This document shows positions 32,700 through 45,296 of a stretch of 64,000 bases of DNA, in pieces. Position 1 is the stretch's first letter, and every line of letters begins with the position of its first letter. The DNA is from Sphaerolaimus hirsutus (Eukaryota > Nematoda > Chromadorea > Monhysterida > Sphaerolaimidae), in NCBI GenBank assembly GCA_964036195.1, contig OZ038452.1, positions 19,293,785-19,357,784 of the forward strand. The letters are read 5' to 3'. The translations under genes and the position numbers were made by a program. The notes under the pieces were generated by a model. The model was not told the origin of the DNA, ran no database searches, and saw only the letters and a list, made by a program, of their open reading frames with translations.

Positions 32700-35600
32700 G
32701 TACTTATATGCGCAATACCTCAGTAATCAACCTCACACTTCGGGTCTGTAATCAGGCGCTACAGAGTCCTTTATGTAAGAATGTCTGTGTTTTAATTAAT
32801 TGCATTGTCATGTCACTGTACAGGTAAATAAGTAATGTAAAAAGTGCAGTGCGCGTCGCTAGATGCTGTAAGTTTTGTATAAATGTGAACCGAACTACGG
32901 TCTATTCCCATTTGCAATCCCATTTCAATTTGATTTTCCATTAGCAGTCCAATGCGAACGTGGTCAGAACTTCATTTTTATGCTCCATGGAACCTCTCTA
33001 ATGTTTTTTTCGTGTTAGAAGTGCTTTCAGCTCAGTGCATGCGCTATGTATGTATTTTTAGCTATATTTTAGCACAGAATGTGGGTAGCTGGACATTTTC
33101 GGTCACGCACGCGAGACCTTCCGAGCATCATGCCTGACACGGTTCATGTGACATCGCTGATAAGATTATTAGACGTTTCAAGCAATAGCATCGCGGATAA
33201 TCCATGTCAATTACACTTAATGGGTAGCCGTGAGCCATGTAGAATTATGTGCTTAGTTTCAATCGCGTGAAGGTCATGCTTGATCAGGGAGCATTGTGTC
33301 CTTTTTACAAATAATCGCCTGGTCGGGCGGCGCCTTTCAACCCGCTTTTTCTCAAGCCTCTCACAGCTGGAAGCCGGCAAACATTGCGAAGTAATGAACC
33401 TTCGCTGGCTCTTTTGACCTCATTATGCCACCGCGGCAGGGCCGCTTTGATATTGGCCTATACAAAGGAACATAGACTAGGCATGACTGCACACTTGATT
33501 GCTCTGAGGGGTTGAACACGCACTCGAGACCGCTTATCCATGTGCACAACGTCTTCACGCAAATCGCGATCGTTTTTTCATTGTTTCTTTTTGTGAGCAT
33601 CTAATGAAATGATGGAATGGTGCGGCGGCGTTTCTTTGTTCCTTTTATTTCCGGCTTGAATATGACGTCATGTGTTATGTATGTAAGTATGCGTAGTTTC
33701 ATTAGTGGAATTGGTTTTATTTTTTATCGTCAAATGTGCCCCGCGCATGACAACTCGATTATTTTTGATCCGAGCGAGTTGGTCACATAAATCATTTCTA
33801 TGTGATTAATGCTCGTTGGAATAAATGTAAACGTTGGTTGAAACATGCAAACTCTGCTCTCTAGTCGGTATTTTCCACAAGAAAACGCGTATAAATGCCA
33901 TGGTCCAAGAAAAAATTACCCTAGCAACCAAATCCACTACACTCAGAACATAGTAATTATCCGCTGGTCATTTGGGGACAAGCATTCACATTATGAAAAT
34001 CGCTTCCGCGAGCATGAGCATATATCTGAAATGCGACACCCAAAAACACTTGATGCGGTCGCCAGAAATTACAGCCGGCAAAAAGGCCCCTCCCAGCGGG
34101 AATGAATAAAATACAATGATTTCGTCCAATTTTCTTCCCGCGTAAGCGGGAGGAGCAAATAACTGCGTGCAACATAAATCCACCATCAACAGTTGCATTT
34201 ATTTATTCTAAACGGTGTGCGACCATAATTCGGCACCCCATCATCGAGACGGACGTCATTATTCCCATTGGCTGGCGCCGAGTGGCACCCAGCTCCGATC
34301 CGGGTGCAATGAATCCATTTTGGTTTACAGCCAGCGCAAAGTGCTCGCGCGCGTCTCAGCTGGACACCGATGAATCATGATTATTGGAATCGGTAGATTT
34401 GCTGTGCAAACTTTTGTCGTTGTCTTTAATTTTGGAACGTCCCCAAATGACAGCCTCATCACGTTCCGGAAGAAAAAATCTGGTAAACAAAGCTCAGATC
34501 ATGGGATCTATTGACATGCATCCATATCGATCAAGTGCATTTGGAGGCGAATGGATTGTGTGAAGCGTTGGTTTGAAGTGAAGACGGTAGTTTCGTTGTA
34601 CAGCAAATAAAACCTTGTTTGTTTTGTCATTGCGTGAAGTTTGGCTCATGGTTTAATGATTGAGCGGCGTCGACTGTCATATAGACTTTCTTTAATCGCA
34701 ATTTATGACTAGGTACCTATCTTTTTGTCTATCACTTTCACTGTGCACATGCACAGTGCGACCGATTTCCCACGAGCTCAATCCATATTGTTTCCGGTCG
34801 ATCAACTTCTAAAGTGTTAGGCCGCCCGTCAACGAATAATGCCGTATACTTCAGGTCGTTTGAGTGAATCTTAATTATCAACGCATGGTCGACCTTCCAG
34901 AGTGTTGTAAAATGCCTCACGGGACAGACTCTATTCCCGATATAGTCGTTTTTTGGATGCCATTTTTCTTGTTGCTGCTTGGATTTGCATGAAAACACTG
35001 TCAATTGGCTGTGTAAATTTATTTTGAAGTGGATCTCGAGTGGCGAAGGCGTGGACAATGACAAAAACTACCGATTTTACAATGCATCAATAAATATCTC
35101 GCTTGGCACTATAAATAAGGACTAAAAGGTGAAAAACGGCTGAAGTGTTGAAAAGGTAAAGGAACACGTAAAATTTATCGTATAAACAATGTCGTTAATT
35201 TAGCTACAAAGAAAATGTTTGGATAAGTGAATATTATGCAAGAAAAATACGGATATACCTAGGTAATTACTCCAAGGCATAGAAACGATAATCATAATAA
35301 ATTCCTACTTGAAAAACTTACAGCAAGTGAAATTCACATACCTATACTAAAATACCTGTCAGACCGCACAATATACGAAGAATGTTACCATAGGTATTTT
35401 GATGAAAAGATCATATTAAAACTTATGCAATGAATGCTATGATATTATACTTGGACCAATATAACCTGATAAGAATTTTTTTCAGGGATATGGCGCATTC
35501 TAGAGTAAAGTGTGCGGTCAGTGAACTATAACTGTTTTTGTGCTAGAGGGTTTCACAATCTACATACTAATCATTGACAATTTATAACTGACTAAAAAAA

Positions 35601-35895
35601 TATGATAAACACGTTGGCATGAGATACTATATGCTGGAAGTGTAAATGCAACAAATGTAGGAGGTACACTATGGATCAAAATGTTTCAGATCACTGTGAG
35701 AATGATGCAAATTGTGTAGAGGTAGACAACAACGAAAAATACTAGGTAAATTACGTAAAAGTAGTATACTACTATATTTCTAGTGTCATATAAATACTGG
35801 ATTAACTTACATAGAGTAACTTACATAGAGACGATTGTAAAAACTCTCAAGTATAAAAATTCTAAATATACACAAGAAAAATCAATACTCGCATC
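32700..35895. other. Repeat-poor intergenic region 3' of the neurogenin-like gene
   Basis: About 3.2 kb with few of the window's repeat words and a higher, even GC content. No frame has homology or splice sites that I can defend. Such a gap next to a developmental regulator may hold cis-regulatory DNA; this is inference only. Confidence 0.35.
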
Positions 35896-38025
35896 TTAGC
35901 AACTTCCAAAATGATACATTGGTTGTTGCTCAAATTTATAATCTACGCAAACCGAAGTGGGCTGGGTATGGAAATGAGACTCTTGTTGTCCTGGCAGCGT
36001 GGGAAAATGAGAAAAATTATCCACTGGCGGCATGCAGATGTCAAAAACTGGCGCGGGTGTGCCCAACTGCTGCTGGCAGGGTGACATCTGCTCGTAGCCG
36101 GTGTTGAATGCACACGAAGATGCGGTATTTGTCTGTGAAGGAGGGGTTTAAGTAGTTGATTGTGGTAATCACAACAAGATACTTCTGAACATATGTTCGG
36201 TAGTTAGAAACACTTCAGCGAACTTTTGCACGACCAATAATAGTGAAACAACACTTATTTTTCCTTCACGGTCGCCCAAAAAATTCACACAAAAAATCGC
36301 CCAGGAAACTCACGATTCGTGCATCGCCCACAGGAGGTGTCGGTGACGGCCACCAATTGCCGCTACCCGTTGCACCGATCTCGCCCCACCCGCAGCTGCT
36401 GCTGCCCGACACTGAGCCATCTGAGCCGAACTCGCACTGCGACTGCATGGCCGACTGCGTCGTGAAGCTCGTGTCCGGCGAGCTGTGCGAGCCCACCGAC
36501 GTGTTCAATGTCGAATTGTACGGCACCTGGTGGGGAGAAAGAGTGTTTATAGTAGAAGCGATGCAAAAAATTTACATAATTAGATAATGCGAAATTCGAA
36601 CTATGCAAACTTCACCAATTTTCCATTTATTCGATATTTCCAAAACCCAAATCCACGCCCATCCACTCACCTCACTCTTCCCAGGTATCACTGGCTTCTC
36701 GCCCCTCAAAATGGCGCTGAGCGCCTCGATGTAGTCCTGCGCCAGTCTGAGCGTCTCAATCTTGGTGAGTTTGCCGTCGGCCGTTGGTTCCGCCGGCTGG
36801 GTGACTGGCAGCGCATTTCGCAGCGTGTCCAGGGCGTCGTTGAGCGCGTGCATGCGCGACCGCTCTCTGAAAGGTGAGAGGGGGCGTTGGATTTGTGTGG
36901 TGGTTTGGGTGTATTGGTTCGATGGATGTGTGGTGCCAGTACCAGAACATGTAAAATGATCTGTAAAATGTAAAATGTCTTGCAAAGTGTCAAAACTAAT
37001 GTAAAATGCCCGGTAAAATGGCAAACGTGTTGCAAACACAACTTTTTGACACTTTGCATGACATTTTACATCTGTCAGGGTCTGTGACTGCCCCGTGATG
37101 TCAATTTTAGATGATGAAATTTTAAAATGTGAATCAACTGGAAACGTTTGTTTGAGCAAATAAGATAGTGCACTTGAAACATGTTCTGATTAGACCACTA
37201 ACTCTTTCCTTACTGTGTAAGTTAAACATAAAACCGAAGAACATTCAAAAAAATATCTAAATCACGATTCCCACACGCACCTATCATTCGCCTTCATCCT
37301 TCTATTCATCTTAGACCTGGCCACAGACTCGGGGCTCCTCTGCCTTTGCCTGGGCTTGTATTTCCTTTTCGGCATCGAGTTCCCGTTGGCGTCGAGTTTG
37401 GCGCCGCCTTTCCTGACGCCATGGCGCTTATTTGAGGCGCCAACTGAACTGGTAGAAGGTGTTGGCGTGAGCGAGGTGTAGGCGCTAGGCATCTGCAAAG
37501 TGGGAGGGTGGAATTTTAATGAAAAATCTGCATCAGTTTGTTGGGTGAATCCGAATCCGCGATTACAGGGTTCCATTCCACTGGACTGGGCAACTTTGTT
37601 TTGCACAACTATGTATCAAATGCGAAATTGGAAATAACGACAATGGGCGGCAATAACCAGATAGATTCAAAATGGGTGGAAAATAGCCCACGACAGTACA
37701 GTTACCCATTGAGAAGACACTGGCACACGACCTTGATACGCGCGGCCCGATTCCACGCAAACGCTATAATTGTATCCATGCAATTTCTGCGCGTGCGCGC
37801 CGGGCGCGCGCAGCTGCAACCCGTCCACTTTCAAAACTGTCTACACCCATCACTTGAAGGAAACTGGTTACTTAGCACTTCAATTTCGCACTTGCCCTCC
37901 CACGGCGAGCCGCCCCCGAAATTGATCGGAAAAAATCGAATAAAATTGATTGAAGCGCGAATTAAATTACCCACCAGTGGCACGTCCGTTTGCACCATGC
38001 GCAAATCGTTCAGCATCGTGGACAT
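35896..38025 (-). CDS. Neurogenin/Tap-like bHLH transcription factor, five exons, complete
   Basis: Exons 38025-37975, 37492-37281, 36866-36671, 36526-36314 and 36132-35896 give 302 residues with consistent phases. The basic region is [13 protein letters not shown] then [20 protein letters not shown], preceded by QRSPESV as in neurogenins. Helix 2 is [29 protein letters not shown] is the hallmark of the neurogenin/Tap group, which binds E-boxes as a heterodimer with an E protein and drives neuronal fate. Two departures: the loop is several residues longer ([11 protein letters not shown]), and helix 2 has DYIEAL where neurogenins have NYIWAL. The tail is rich in Ser/Gly, then Gln/Pro/His. Exon 3 starts inside the basic region (R split between exons). 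Assignment to the group is firm; one-to-one orthology is not shown. Confidence 0.88.
36937..37098. mobile_element. CTGTAAARTGT hairpin MITE, intron 2 of the bHLH gene
   Basis: GGTGCCAGTACCAGAACATG and TGTAAAATGTCTTGCAAAGTG on the left, inverted CACTTTGCATGACATTTTAC and GTCAGGGTCTGTGAC on the right. Internal to the intron. Confidence 0.65.
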
Positions 38026-38214
38026 TCTTCTCTGCCGAAATTAGAAGTTGATAGCTGGTGAGAATTAGACGAATAGGTAACTTCGATGTGAAATCGCGTC
38101 GGTAGATCTGCGAGGGGGGGGGTCGAAATCAATCCATGGAGCAATTTGTCGAGAATGCAACAAAATCAATGAGTCAAGAAGACTAATGAGCGTTGGTGTG
38201 ACTCTCGCACCTCC

Positions 38215-38233
38215 TTTATATAGCCCAGCCAAT
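38215..38233 (-). promoter_or_regulatory. TATA box and inverted CCAAT box of the neurogenin-like gene
   Basis: On the minus strand, ATTGG (38233-38229) is followed by GGGC and TATATAAAGG (TATATAAA at 38222-38215). It lies about 190 bp upstream of the start codon at 38025. An E-box CACATG lies at 38261-38266 and CACGTG at 38378-38383. Of the three complete genes whose upstream DNA I read, only this one shows such a core. Confidence 0.6.
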
Positions 38234-39276
38234 CTATCGGCGCGTATCATCTACAAAGGTCACATGGCATGATCCGGCCTCAGCCAATCAAGCACTTTAG
38301 CAGCGGGCGTCGAGCGTCAATGCGGCAGACTTCAAACGCGCCGCCTACAAACAAGCGCGGCGGCCGAGTGTCCGGAACACGTGCGCCGGTGCGGGAAAGT
38401 CAAAGCCGAACTTGAGTGGTTCTCGCGCATTGTGTCCGGTGGGCGGTCGCCGCACCGGCCGCAAAGTGATTCGGACCAGCGATGACCTTGTCTTTTTGCC
38501 GCGGTCATTTGCCGAACACTGAGAGCGTATTGTGCGCGCCGCGCCGGCATGCATGCGATGCATGTGATGTGTGACCTGGCGACTTCTACAAAGAGTCTTC
38601 CGAAATGGGGGGATCATGCACGTGCGACTAAGATGCGATCGGATCGGATGTCGCGCTAATATGTACACGGGCGGGCGGTCGGTAAAATGTCTCGTGTAAT
38701 GAAACATGAAAGGCATCCAGCCGGCTCGCGCTAAGAACAGGAAGTGCACATGCTTTGCTGTCATGCGATGGTACGGTTTTGGCACCATTCACGTTACAAA
38801 GTGGGAAGATCAAAGTGCCACGGCCCGCTCGTATCAAGTTCGCATCTCATGTATTTGCAAAGTGTGCCAAAGTCGCATCGCATGACACCATAAATACACG
38901 AAGCAAACCGAAGCAATAAGCATTCAGTGTAAGAAACAGTTGGAAGCATGGAAACAAACTGCATGCGTTTATACATTTACGCATAGGTAACATAATAGCA
39001 ATCAAAGGAAGAAACGAATGAAACTGGTCAAATATAATCCGATGGGTCACCTTTTATCCCCAAAATCGGCATCACCAATCCATCAATGAATCGACCACCG
39101 AATGTGGGCGGCGCCAGGATGCAGCGCGCGCGGTCGCATGATCGGAGATTTGCTGCCCCGCGAGCTCGCACCGTAGTTTATGACGCCATTGGCGGAAATT
39201 TTTTTCGGTTTCGGGCAGGGAAGTGTGATTAGGATATTTTTTGAGGGATTTTTGACTTTTTGGGTGGAGAGGTAAG
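38234..39276. other. Upstream flank of the neurogenin-like gene, repeat-poor
   Basis: GC-rich (CGCGCC-type words, CpGs retained), without the window's MITE families until 39277. Possible regulatory DNA; no gene seen. The minus-strand frames here are not supported by splice sites or homology. Confidence 0.35.
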
Positions 39277-39420
39277 CTGGGGCCAGCTCCGCAAGTGGAG
39301 AAGTCAAAAACCATTTGCGAAGTGAGTTGTAAAATGGCAAAAGCGTAGTAAAATGAGGAGTTAATTAAGAAGTAAAATGGTAAAAGCAAAGTGAGATGAG
39401 AAATGAAATAGCAAGTAAAA
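39277..39420. mobile_element. Half of a CAGTTCCGCAAGTGG hairpin MITE
   Basis: GCTGGGGCCAGCTCCGCAAG then TGGAGAAGTC and the arm words GGCAAAAGCGTAG. The opposite arm is missing. Confidence 0.55.
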
Positions 39421-39852
39421 TTAGGTAACTTGTGTCACAGAAAAAGTTAGGTTAAACTATCGTAGAGTTGAAAAATATTTCCCAGTCATCGGTCTACGCG
39501 CACGCACTTTCATAATTCCCAAGTCACGCATCCGCCAATGTTGCAGAAATGTTTGTTTTCTTTCCCGGACATCACATGCATTACGTGAATTGCGTCCAAA
39601 TAACTCTCCGGGCACCAGTCATTCTAATTGACGGAATTTGAGTAGAGCGCGTGCCTTAAATTTCAGCTTATTAGGAAAAGCCATGCGCCGATAAATTAGC
39701 CAAATGCGACAATTTACATCCGATAGAATTTGGGTATGATTTTTGAAAAATGACCCAAATTCTTGTCTAGACGAGATCTTCTGGCAGAAATTGCAAGTTG
39801 TGCCGAAGAAATTAGGCTCGTTGAGATTTCTTCATGCACGGATACAATCACC

Positions 39853-40188
39853 TGGGGGCGGTCCCAAGCCCTGTAAAGTGTAAAGTAAAGTGTCAAATGT
39901 AAAGTCAAATGCAAAGTCAACTGTCACATGTCATGCAAAGTGTCAAATGTAAGGTCAAATGTATAGTAAAGTTTCAATTCATTATCCAAATCTTATTTTT
40001 CGTATCCAAATCTTAAGTTTCTGGACCCTAATTATTTTTTCGACATAAGATTTGATTACAACAAAATAAGATTTGGATACACAATTGACACTTTTCTTTA
40101 CATTTGACATTTGACTTTGCATTTGACTTTACATTTGACACTTTACTTTACACTTTACAGGGGTTGGGATTGCCACCTGAATACCTGA
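39853..40188. mobile_element. Long CTGTAAARTGT hairpin MITE with GTATCCAAATCTTA core
   Basis: CCTGGGGGCGGTCCCAAGCC then CTGTAAAGTGTAAAG left, inverted CTTTACACTTTACAGGGGTTGG right. The core TCCAAATCTTATTTTT and inverse is shared with 17890-18290. Confidence 0.7.
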
Positions 40189-40509
40189 TTCATCGCAGAA
40201 CTAAATATAACATCAAGTTACGTATAATACCGAGGTATATAAAGCATCCATGTCTCAGTGTAGACATCAAATCACAAACCAATCATCTCTGACCCGTGCA
40301 AAACCCACATATATACCATTTACATAGCTGCAAAGCCATAAACTGTGTCACACCTCCTAATGATATGACACGCCCATTAAGCATTACACAAGAAATTACA
40401 GCATTCAGCCACACCCCAAGCTGTCAGTGCGTGAGTAATGCGGTAAACGATGTCCGCGTTACAATGGCCGGACACTGGCGCATTTGCATATGCCACGCTG
40501 CAACAATGG

Positions 40510-40795
40510 GCCACGCCGTGTGAATGTAACCCGACCGCGAAGTGGACCCGAAACCCGACCCGTATTGTTAAGAGTCGGGATAAACGTGGATTCGATGTGA
40601 AGCGCCGTGGTAAATCAAGCGATTTAGGTATTTTAGAGAAAGCTTTACATGAACCTAAATACAAACGGCCGGAATCCGGATCCCATTCCGACATCAATTC
40701 TCCGAACCCGTAGGGTTTTTTTTCCGGCAACTCTCGGAATCCGGTGAATAATGCGCCTAGCAGAAACCCGAATTCGATTCCGGTTCCCAACCCTA
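40510..40795. repeat. GACCCG/CCGGAATCC-rich low-complexity repeat
   Basis: Repeated ACCCGAC, CCGGAATCCGG and GGTTCCCAACCC words, akin to the GGTTCGG element at 46646-48446 and to the patch 52656-52776. Probably a decayed relative. Confidence 0.45.
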
Positions 40796-41163
40796 TACGC
40801 CATCCATGCAAAGAAAGCAGGTGGTGCAAAATGCATGTAATCTAATGTAATGACAACCTCCTTGGGTGGACAATGACCGGAACATAAATCAGTGGCTTGT
40901 GAATTGTGCGGATTAATGGCCGATTTCGATTTGTCTTGGTGTGACTTTTATGGCGGTGGTGATTCGACCGTTGGTGCAAATGTGCCCGATGAATGATAAT
41001 TGCGAATTGAATGGCGTAACTGTAAAATGTTGATTCTGTTGTGCAGTGGTCGTTTGACTGTGTCAGGCACGTGAACAGAAAAACCGGGCTCAATCGGACT
41101 GGGTATCGGATCGGGTAATTCATGGTTAGCATTCCAATAAATGGGTAAAATAATGGAAAATAC

Positions 41164-41992
41164 ACATGCTGTACAAGAAAAATTTACCATACTGTACTCG
41201 AATACTCTCAAAAAGTAAGAGTAAACAAGAGTACAGATACTTTTTCGAAGTATGCGAATTTACACGGTACTCGAGTATGCGTAAATACTTTTTGAGTAAA
41301 AGTAAATCCGCGTTTTTACAACTGAGAATAAACTCAAAAGTATTCACATCATGAAGTGTTAGTTTTCAGCTTTATTTTACTTTCACTGACTTACAGTCTC
41401 ATTTTACTTTCTCTGACTTACAGTTTTATTTTACTTTCACTGACTTACAGTTTCTTTGAGAAACTGTATCTGTTTACTGACAGTACATTTGGACAGAGTT
41501 GTTAAAAGTACTGAACTTTTTTGAAAGTAAACGTAAATGTAAGGGTTTTTTTTACTCACACATGAGTACAGAAGACGTAAGGTATTTTATTACTTAAAAA
41601 TTACTTTTTTATAGAGAAAACGTAAAAATTAGAATTTTTTCCAGGGAAAACGTAAAAATTAATTTTTTTTCTAACAGAAAACGTAAAAGTGAGTATTTTT
41701 ATCACAATAATAACGTAAAATAGGTGTTTTTTCAATTTTTACTCTCAAATACATCAAGGATGTGTTTTTCTCTCCTGATAAGTATTTCTTAGGAAAATGT
41801 CCTATGTTTGTCACTTTCTGTCAGGCAAAATGACATTTTCTGTCCCCGTAAAATACGTTTTCTGTACTCGCGTACTTTCAAAAAGTACGTGAGTATGTGC
41901 GTACCGGTATTTTTCAGGAGGAAACGTAAACGTATTTTCGCAGTACGCGAGTATACGTATTTATCGAGTAAACATAAATGCGTGTTAACAAC
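41164..41992. mobile_element. GTTGTTAAAA MITE (41498-41992) preceded by a relic of the same family
   Basis: The complete copy starts GTTGTTAAAAGTACTG and ends GTGTTAACAAC. Interior words: GAAAACGTAAAA and GTACTCGCGTACTTTC, with the inverse GAAAGTACGTGAG-like arms. 41164-41332 carries CTCGAATACTCTC and TACTCGAGTATGCG only. Between them is a triple repeat of TTTTACTTTCACTGACTTACAG (41375-41455). Confidence 0.6.
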
Positions 41993-42089
41993 TATGCATT
42001 TGGATACATACAAATCGATTCTCAAGCCGAGAAATTACAATCGGGAACGCTCAACTTCATTAAGAGGAGTTGACAATTTTGATATACTC

Positions 42090-42330
42090 GGCGTACGTGA
42101 TACTCTGTCCTCGCACTGATTTATGTCTCGTGTTGGAAGCGTGCCAATGATTTTTAAATCATGCGATTTCCGTAAAAATATGAAACAAATTTATCGATGT
42201 GAATGTGTTAATGAATAACATTATAACAACAATCAATTTTGTGATCTTTTTATGAAACTCGGACGCGTTAACCATCGTTGGCACACTTCCAGCGGGAACC
42301 ACGCGTGCAGGGTGTAAAGTAACCAGAGTA
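42090..42330. repeat. Third copy of the intergenic repeat of 4345-5550, reversed, with a CTCGGCG end
   Basis: GGAAGCGTGCCAATGATTTTTA, TGTTATAACAAC and GGCACACTTCCAGCG recur from 4390-4550. It starts with GATATACTCGGCGTACG. 42340-43040 shows no recognisable gene. Confidence 0.45.
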
Positions 42331-43282
42331 TACTGTGTTTGCAACAGTTATTTTTAACATTAATTTTTATACTGTATTTCGGTCCAGTAATTAAATTCCA
42401 CGTCGGATACAATACAAATCATTATCACCAGTAATGATATCACCTTTGATTTTGAATTTGTAGATTAACCATTTGTTGTGTAAAGCAACGGGGAAAATGG
42501 CGCCAAGCACAAACAAAATCATTCAAATTAAAAATATTTTGAAAATTTGAATGTTGCGTTTTCTACGATTTGTGTAAACAAAGCACAGCATCGTTTGGCA
42601 AAAGACGATTTTTTGAAAGGTTTGGCTAGAGATGTGCAAAAAAGTTCGGTTCACTTGTTTAGACTTTTTTTAATACACCTTTATCAGACGTTCTTTTACA
42701 TATTACTCGTTATGTAGCATCACCAATTAAGTCAAACGTCACAATTCATGGAAGTGGTCACTTGCATTTTGATATTTTCGAAAATCATCTTCACGTGCCA
42801 AAAATATCGGGGTCAGATGCCCCTGTACAACTCTTTCTTTTCTGTGAACGAATACAATTCGGATGTTCAACGTAATAATGGACAAGTTTCTTGGGATTCC
42901 CGGTCTCATCAACGATCAAAGTGTATTTAGACGTCAAAACTGATATAGACTTCGAAAATCGTAGCTGATTTTGCTGAATTTACCACACAGTAGGAAACTC
43001 TGCTAGACGTACATCCAAATCGAACACACCCACTTTTGCCGCATTTAAAAAAGAAATTGGCGCTTGGCGCCTGCTTTCAGCGGTCGCGTTCTTCTGTCCC
43101 TGGAGAACGGAAAAACCATAGTAGTTTTTCATTTTTTGTTAAATATACTCTGTTTATCGGCAAATTATCTGACGTTTGAAACGCAATTTTTACCGCAGCT
43201 TTCAGGGTCGAAATTTTCATTGTTTGGAGCCGTGCCAATTAATTTAAATTTAATTCGCGACGATTGAATTGAGCGAACCGCA

Positions 43283-45296
43283 ATGGGCGACGACTGGTCG
43301 GAGGTAGCTGTCGCTGTGCCCAAGCGATTGCGAGCCCCGGTACTCAGGGCTGTCCACCAAAGTGCGTTTTTTTTTGTCTTTGTGCCACCTCCCGCTTAGA
43401 ATATAAACTTATCTGTGTCGCAGGCGTGTGTGAGGAGCGTGACCTGGTCGATTTGATTTATCAGTCGCTCAAGCGGCGGCTGTTCATCGACGAGCAAGTC
43501 AAGTTTATCCAGAAGCCCACGTGAGTTCCCGGGTCTACCAAACCATGTACGTAACATCCGCCAAAGAGCTGCCCCCAGAATTTCTCAAAACTGCATTAGC
43601 TATTTTGAAGACCGCATCCATAAACCTTCGATGTACCCGTTCACCTAAACGGCGCACTAAACACTGAAATTTTGAGTTATGCGTTCGAGCGTTTTTTTGG
43701 AACTGTACTAAAATGTGGAAAAAAGAAACCTAGCGAACGGAAACAGTATAATGATAAAACGTTAGGCCTACGTTACAGTGTGTGGTGTACCATTTCACTG
43801 TGTGATACACATACCATTCACTGTGTGGTATACCATTTCACTGTGTGATACACATACCATTCACTGTGTGGTATACCATTTCACTGTGTGGTATACCTTT
43901 TCACTGTGTGGTATACCATTTTACTGTGTGGTATACCATTTCACTGTGTGGTATACCATTTTACTGTGTGGTATACCATTTCACTGTGAGGTATACCGGT
44001 AACTGTGTGGTGCACCAATCACTATCTCCAGCAATATGCCTACCCCTCCACTAGGTACGTCGGTACGGTGCGCGGGTGTCACGCAAAGAACGCGTCCACT
44101 TCGAGCACTTACAGCGGCACGACCCCATCTCCCAGCGACAAGGAAAACAGCCGGCTGACCAGCTACGATGTGGAATTTCGCACGATTAACGAGTCTGGTG
44201 CGGATGAAAAAGAGCCAGTCAAATTGGTCAAGAATGTACCTCATGGTGTCATCGTGTTGGTTATTGGGTTTTTGGGGATTTTGGTAATTGTTACGGATCT
44301 TTCATTTTTTTGTGGTTTCTTGTAAAATCTTGTAATTGTTGTGGATGCAAGGGAAAAGTCTACTTTCGTAAGTGCATAACGGTTACCACGCAGCTGTGCT
44401 TTGCCACCACTTCATGTTCGATTTTCAGTATTTAAATTTTACGACCAATCTGTATTGGTTAGAAACTCTCGTTTACACAGTTTCACAAGTCACTTTTCAT
44501 TCTGAAAGGGACCAATCTGTATTGGCTAGAAACTCTCATTTACACAGTTTCACAAATCACTTTACAATTCCGGCTTCTCTGTTAGGTGACATGTGTGATA
44601 ATGAAACACTGAAGTACCCTGCTTCGTAACTAAACTCCCTCTTTTTTTGCCAGGCGCACATACCCATGCCCGACGCCCGACGACTTGCGCAAATTCATTC
44701 GAGCCGCGTCGCGCCGTTCGCGCACGACAAACGCGTGGCTGGTGCACGACGACCTGCGCGACCGCTACGACATCGAGGACAGTGTCGCTTCTGTGTATGA
44801 GGACGACCGGCCTGAGGAGAATGGCCCTGTGAGCAGCCCTGGAGGGAAGGCGAAGTCGCAGCGCACGCCTCAGAAGGCGAAGAAGGGTGTATCGGCTCCG
44901 CGCAACTCTGTCAAGTTGGTTTATGGTGCTGATTAGGGTGGTCAGAGTTTTTCTCTCTAAAAACCGTTTAAAAAACGGAAGCCCCAGCCAAAATTTTTAG
45001 TACTTAAACACCATTTCGCATTTTTTGCGCTATTTTACATACACACAAGTATCCTGGGGGTGGGGGGCTATCCAGCCACAGCCATTCTTTGGCTATATAA
45101 AAACCGGTTTAAAAAACAGTGTCGTTTAAAAACGTTTTATCCATCCCTAGTGCTAGCAGACGTTTTGTTCCATTTGTCATAAGTAACCATTTTCACTACC
45201 CAGAGCCGAGACTTCCAAACCGGACTGCATCACTTTATCCGATGGCACTGAATCCGGCACTGGTATTAGCAGCGCCGATGAACGTGTAGTCAATGG
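43283..45296 (+). CDS. ACF1-like gene, block 1: WAC-domain exons
   Basis: Exons 43283-43361, 43424-43520, 44055-44245, 44352-44367, 44654-44914 and 45204-45296. The first two encode the C-terminal half of a WAC domain. 44654-44914 contains TPDDLRKFIRAASRR and DLRDRYDIEDSVASVYEDD, equivalent to the family region around DKLKLFLKQH and the aspartate-rich DD that follows. The donor of the third exon is uncertain. Phase 1 at 44245 plus a 16-nt micro-exon (44352-44367, GTAAGT donor) gives NVPHGKSLLSRTYPCPTP in frame; reading straight through would instead add an implausible hydrophobic run. The micro-exon is a proposal, confidence about 0.4. Confidence 0.75.

Noticed and set aside
33845-34105. 86-residue plus-strand frame in the intergenic gap
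   Set aside because: No homology I can name, no splice signals, and overlapping frames of similar length on the other strand.
36572-37159. 195-residue minus-strand frame as a single-exon bHLH protein
   Set aside because: It reads through the MITE and the splice sites of exon 3. Spliced exons 2-3-4 recover the full basic region.
40377-40829. 150-residue minus-strand open frame
   Set aside because: It covers a CCCGAC/GGAATCC low-complexity repeat and has no recognisable domain or splice context.
42748-42930. Upstream exon MPLYNSFFSV as the missing WAC start of the ACF1-like gene
   Set aside because: Only the initial MPL resembles the family start; the rest lacks the NEIF and LVW-type WAC residues and no fitting donor was seen.
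43777-44014. Cys/Trp-rich peptide frame (repeated CGIPFHCVVYHFTVWYT pattern)
   Set aside because: It is the translation of a 20-bp tandem repeat inside an intron with matching splice phases on both sides.
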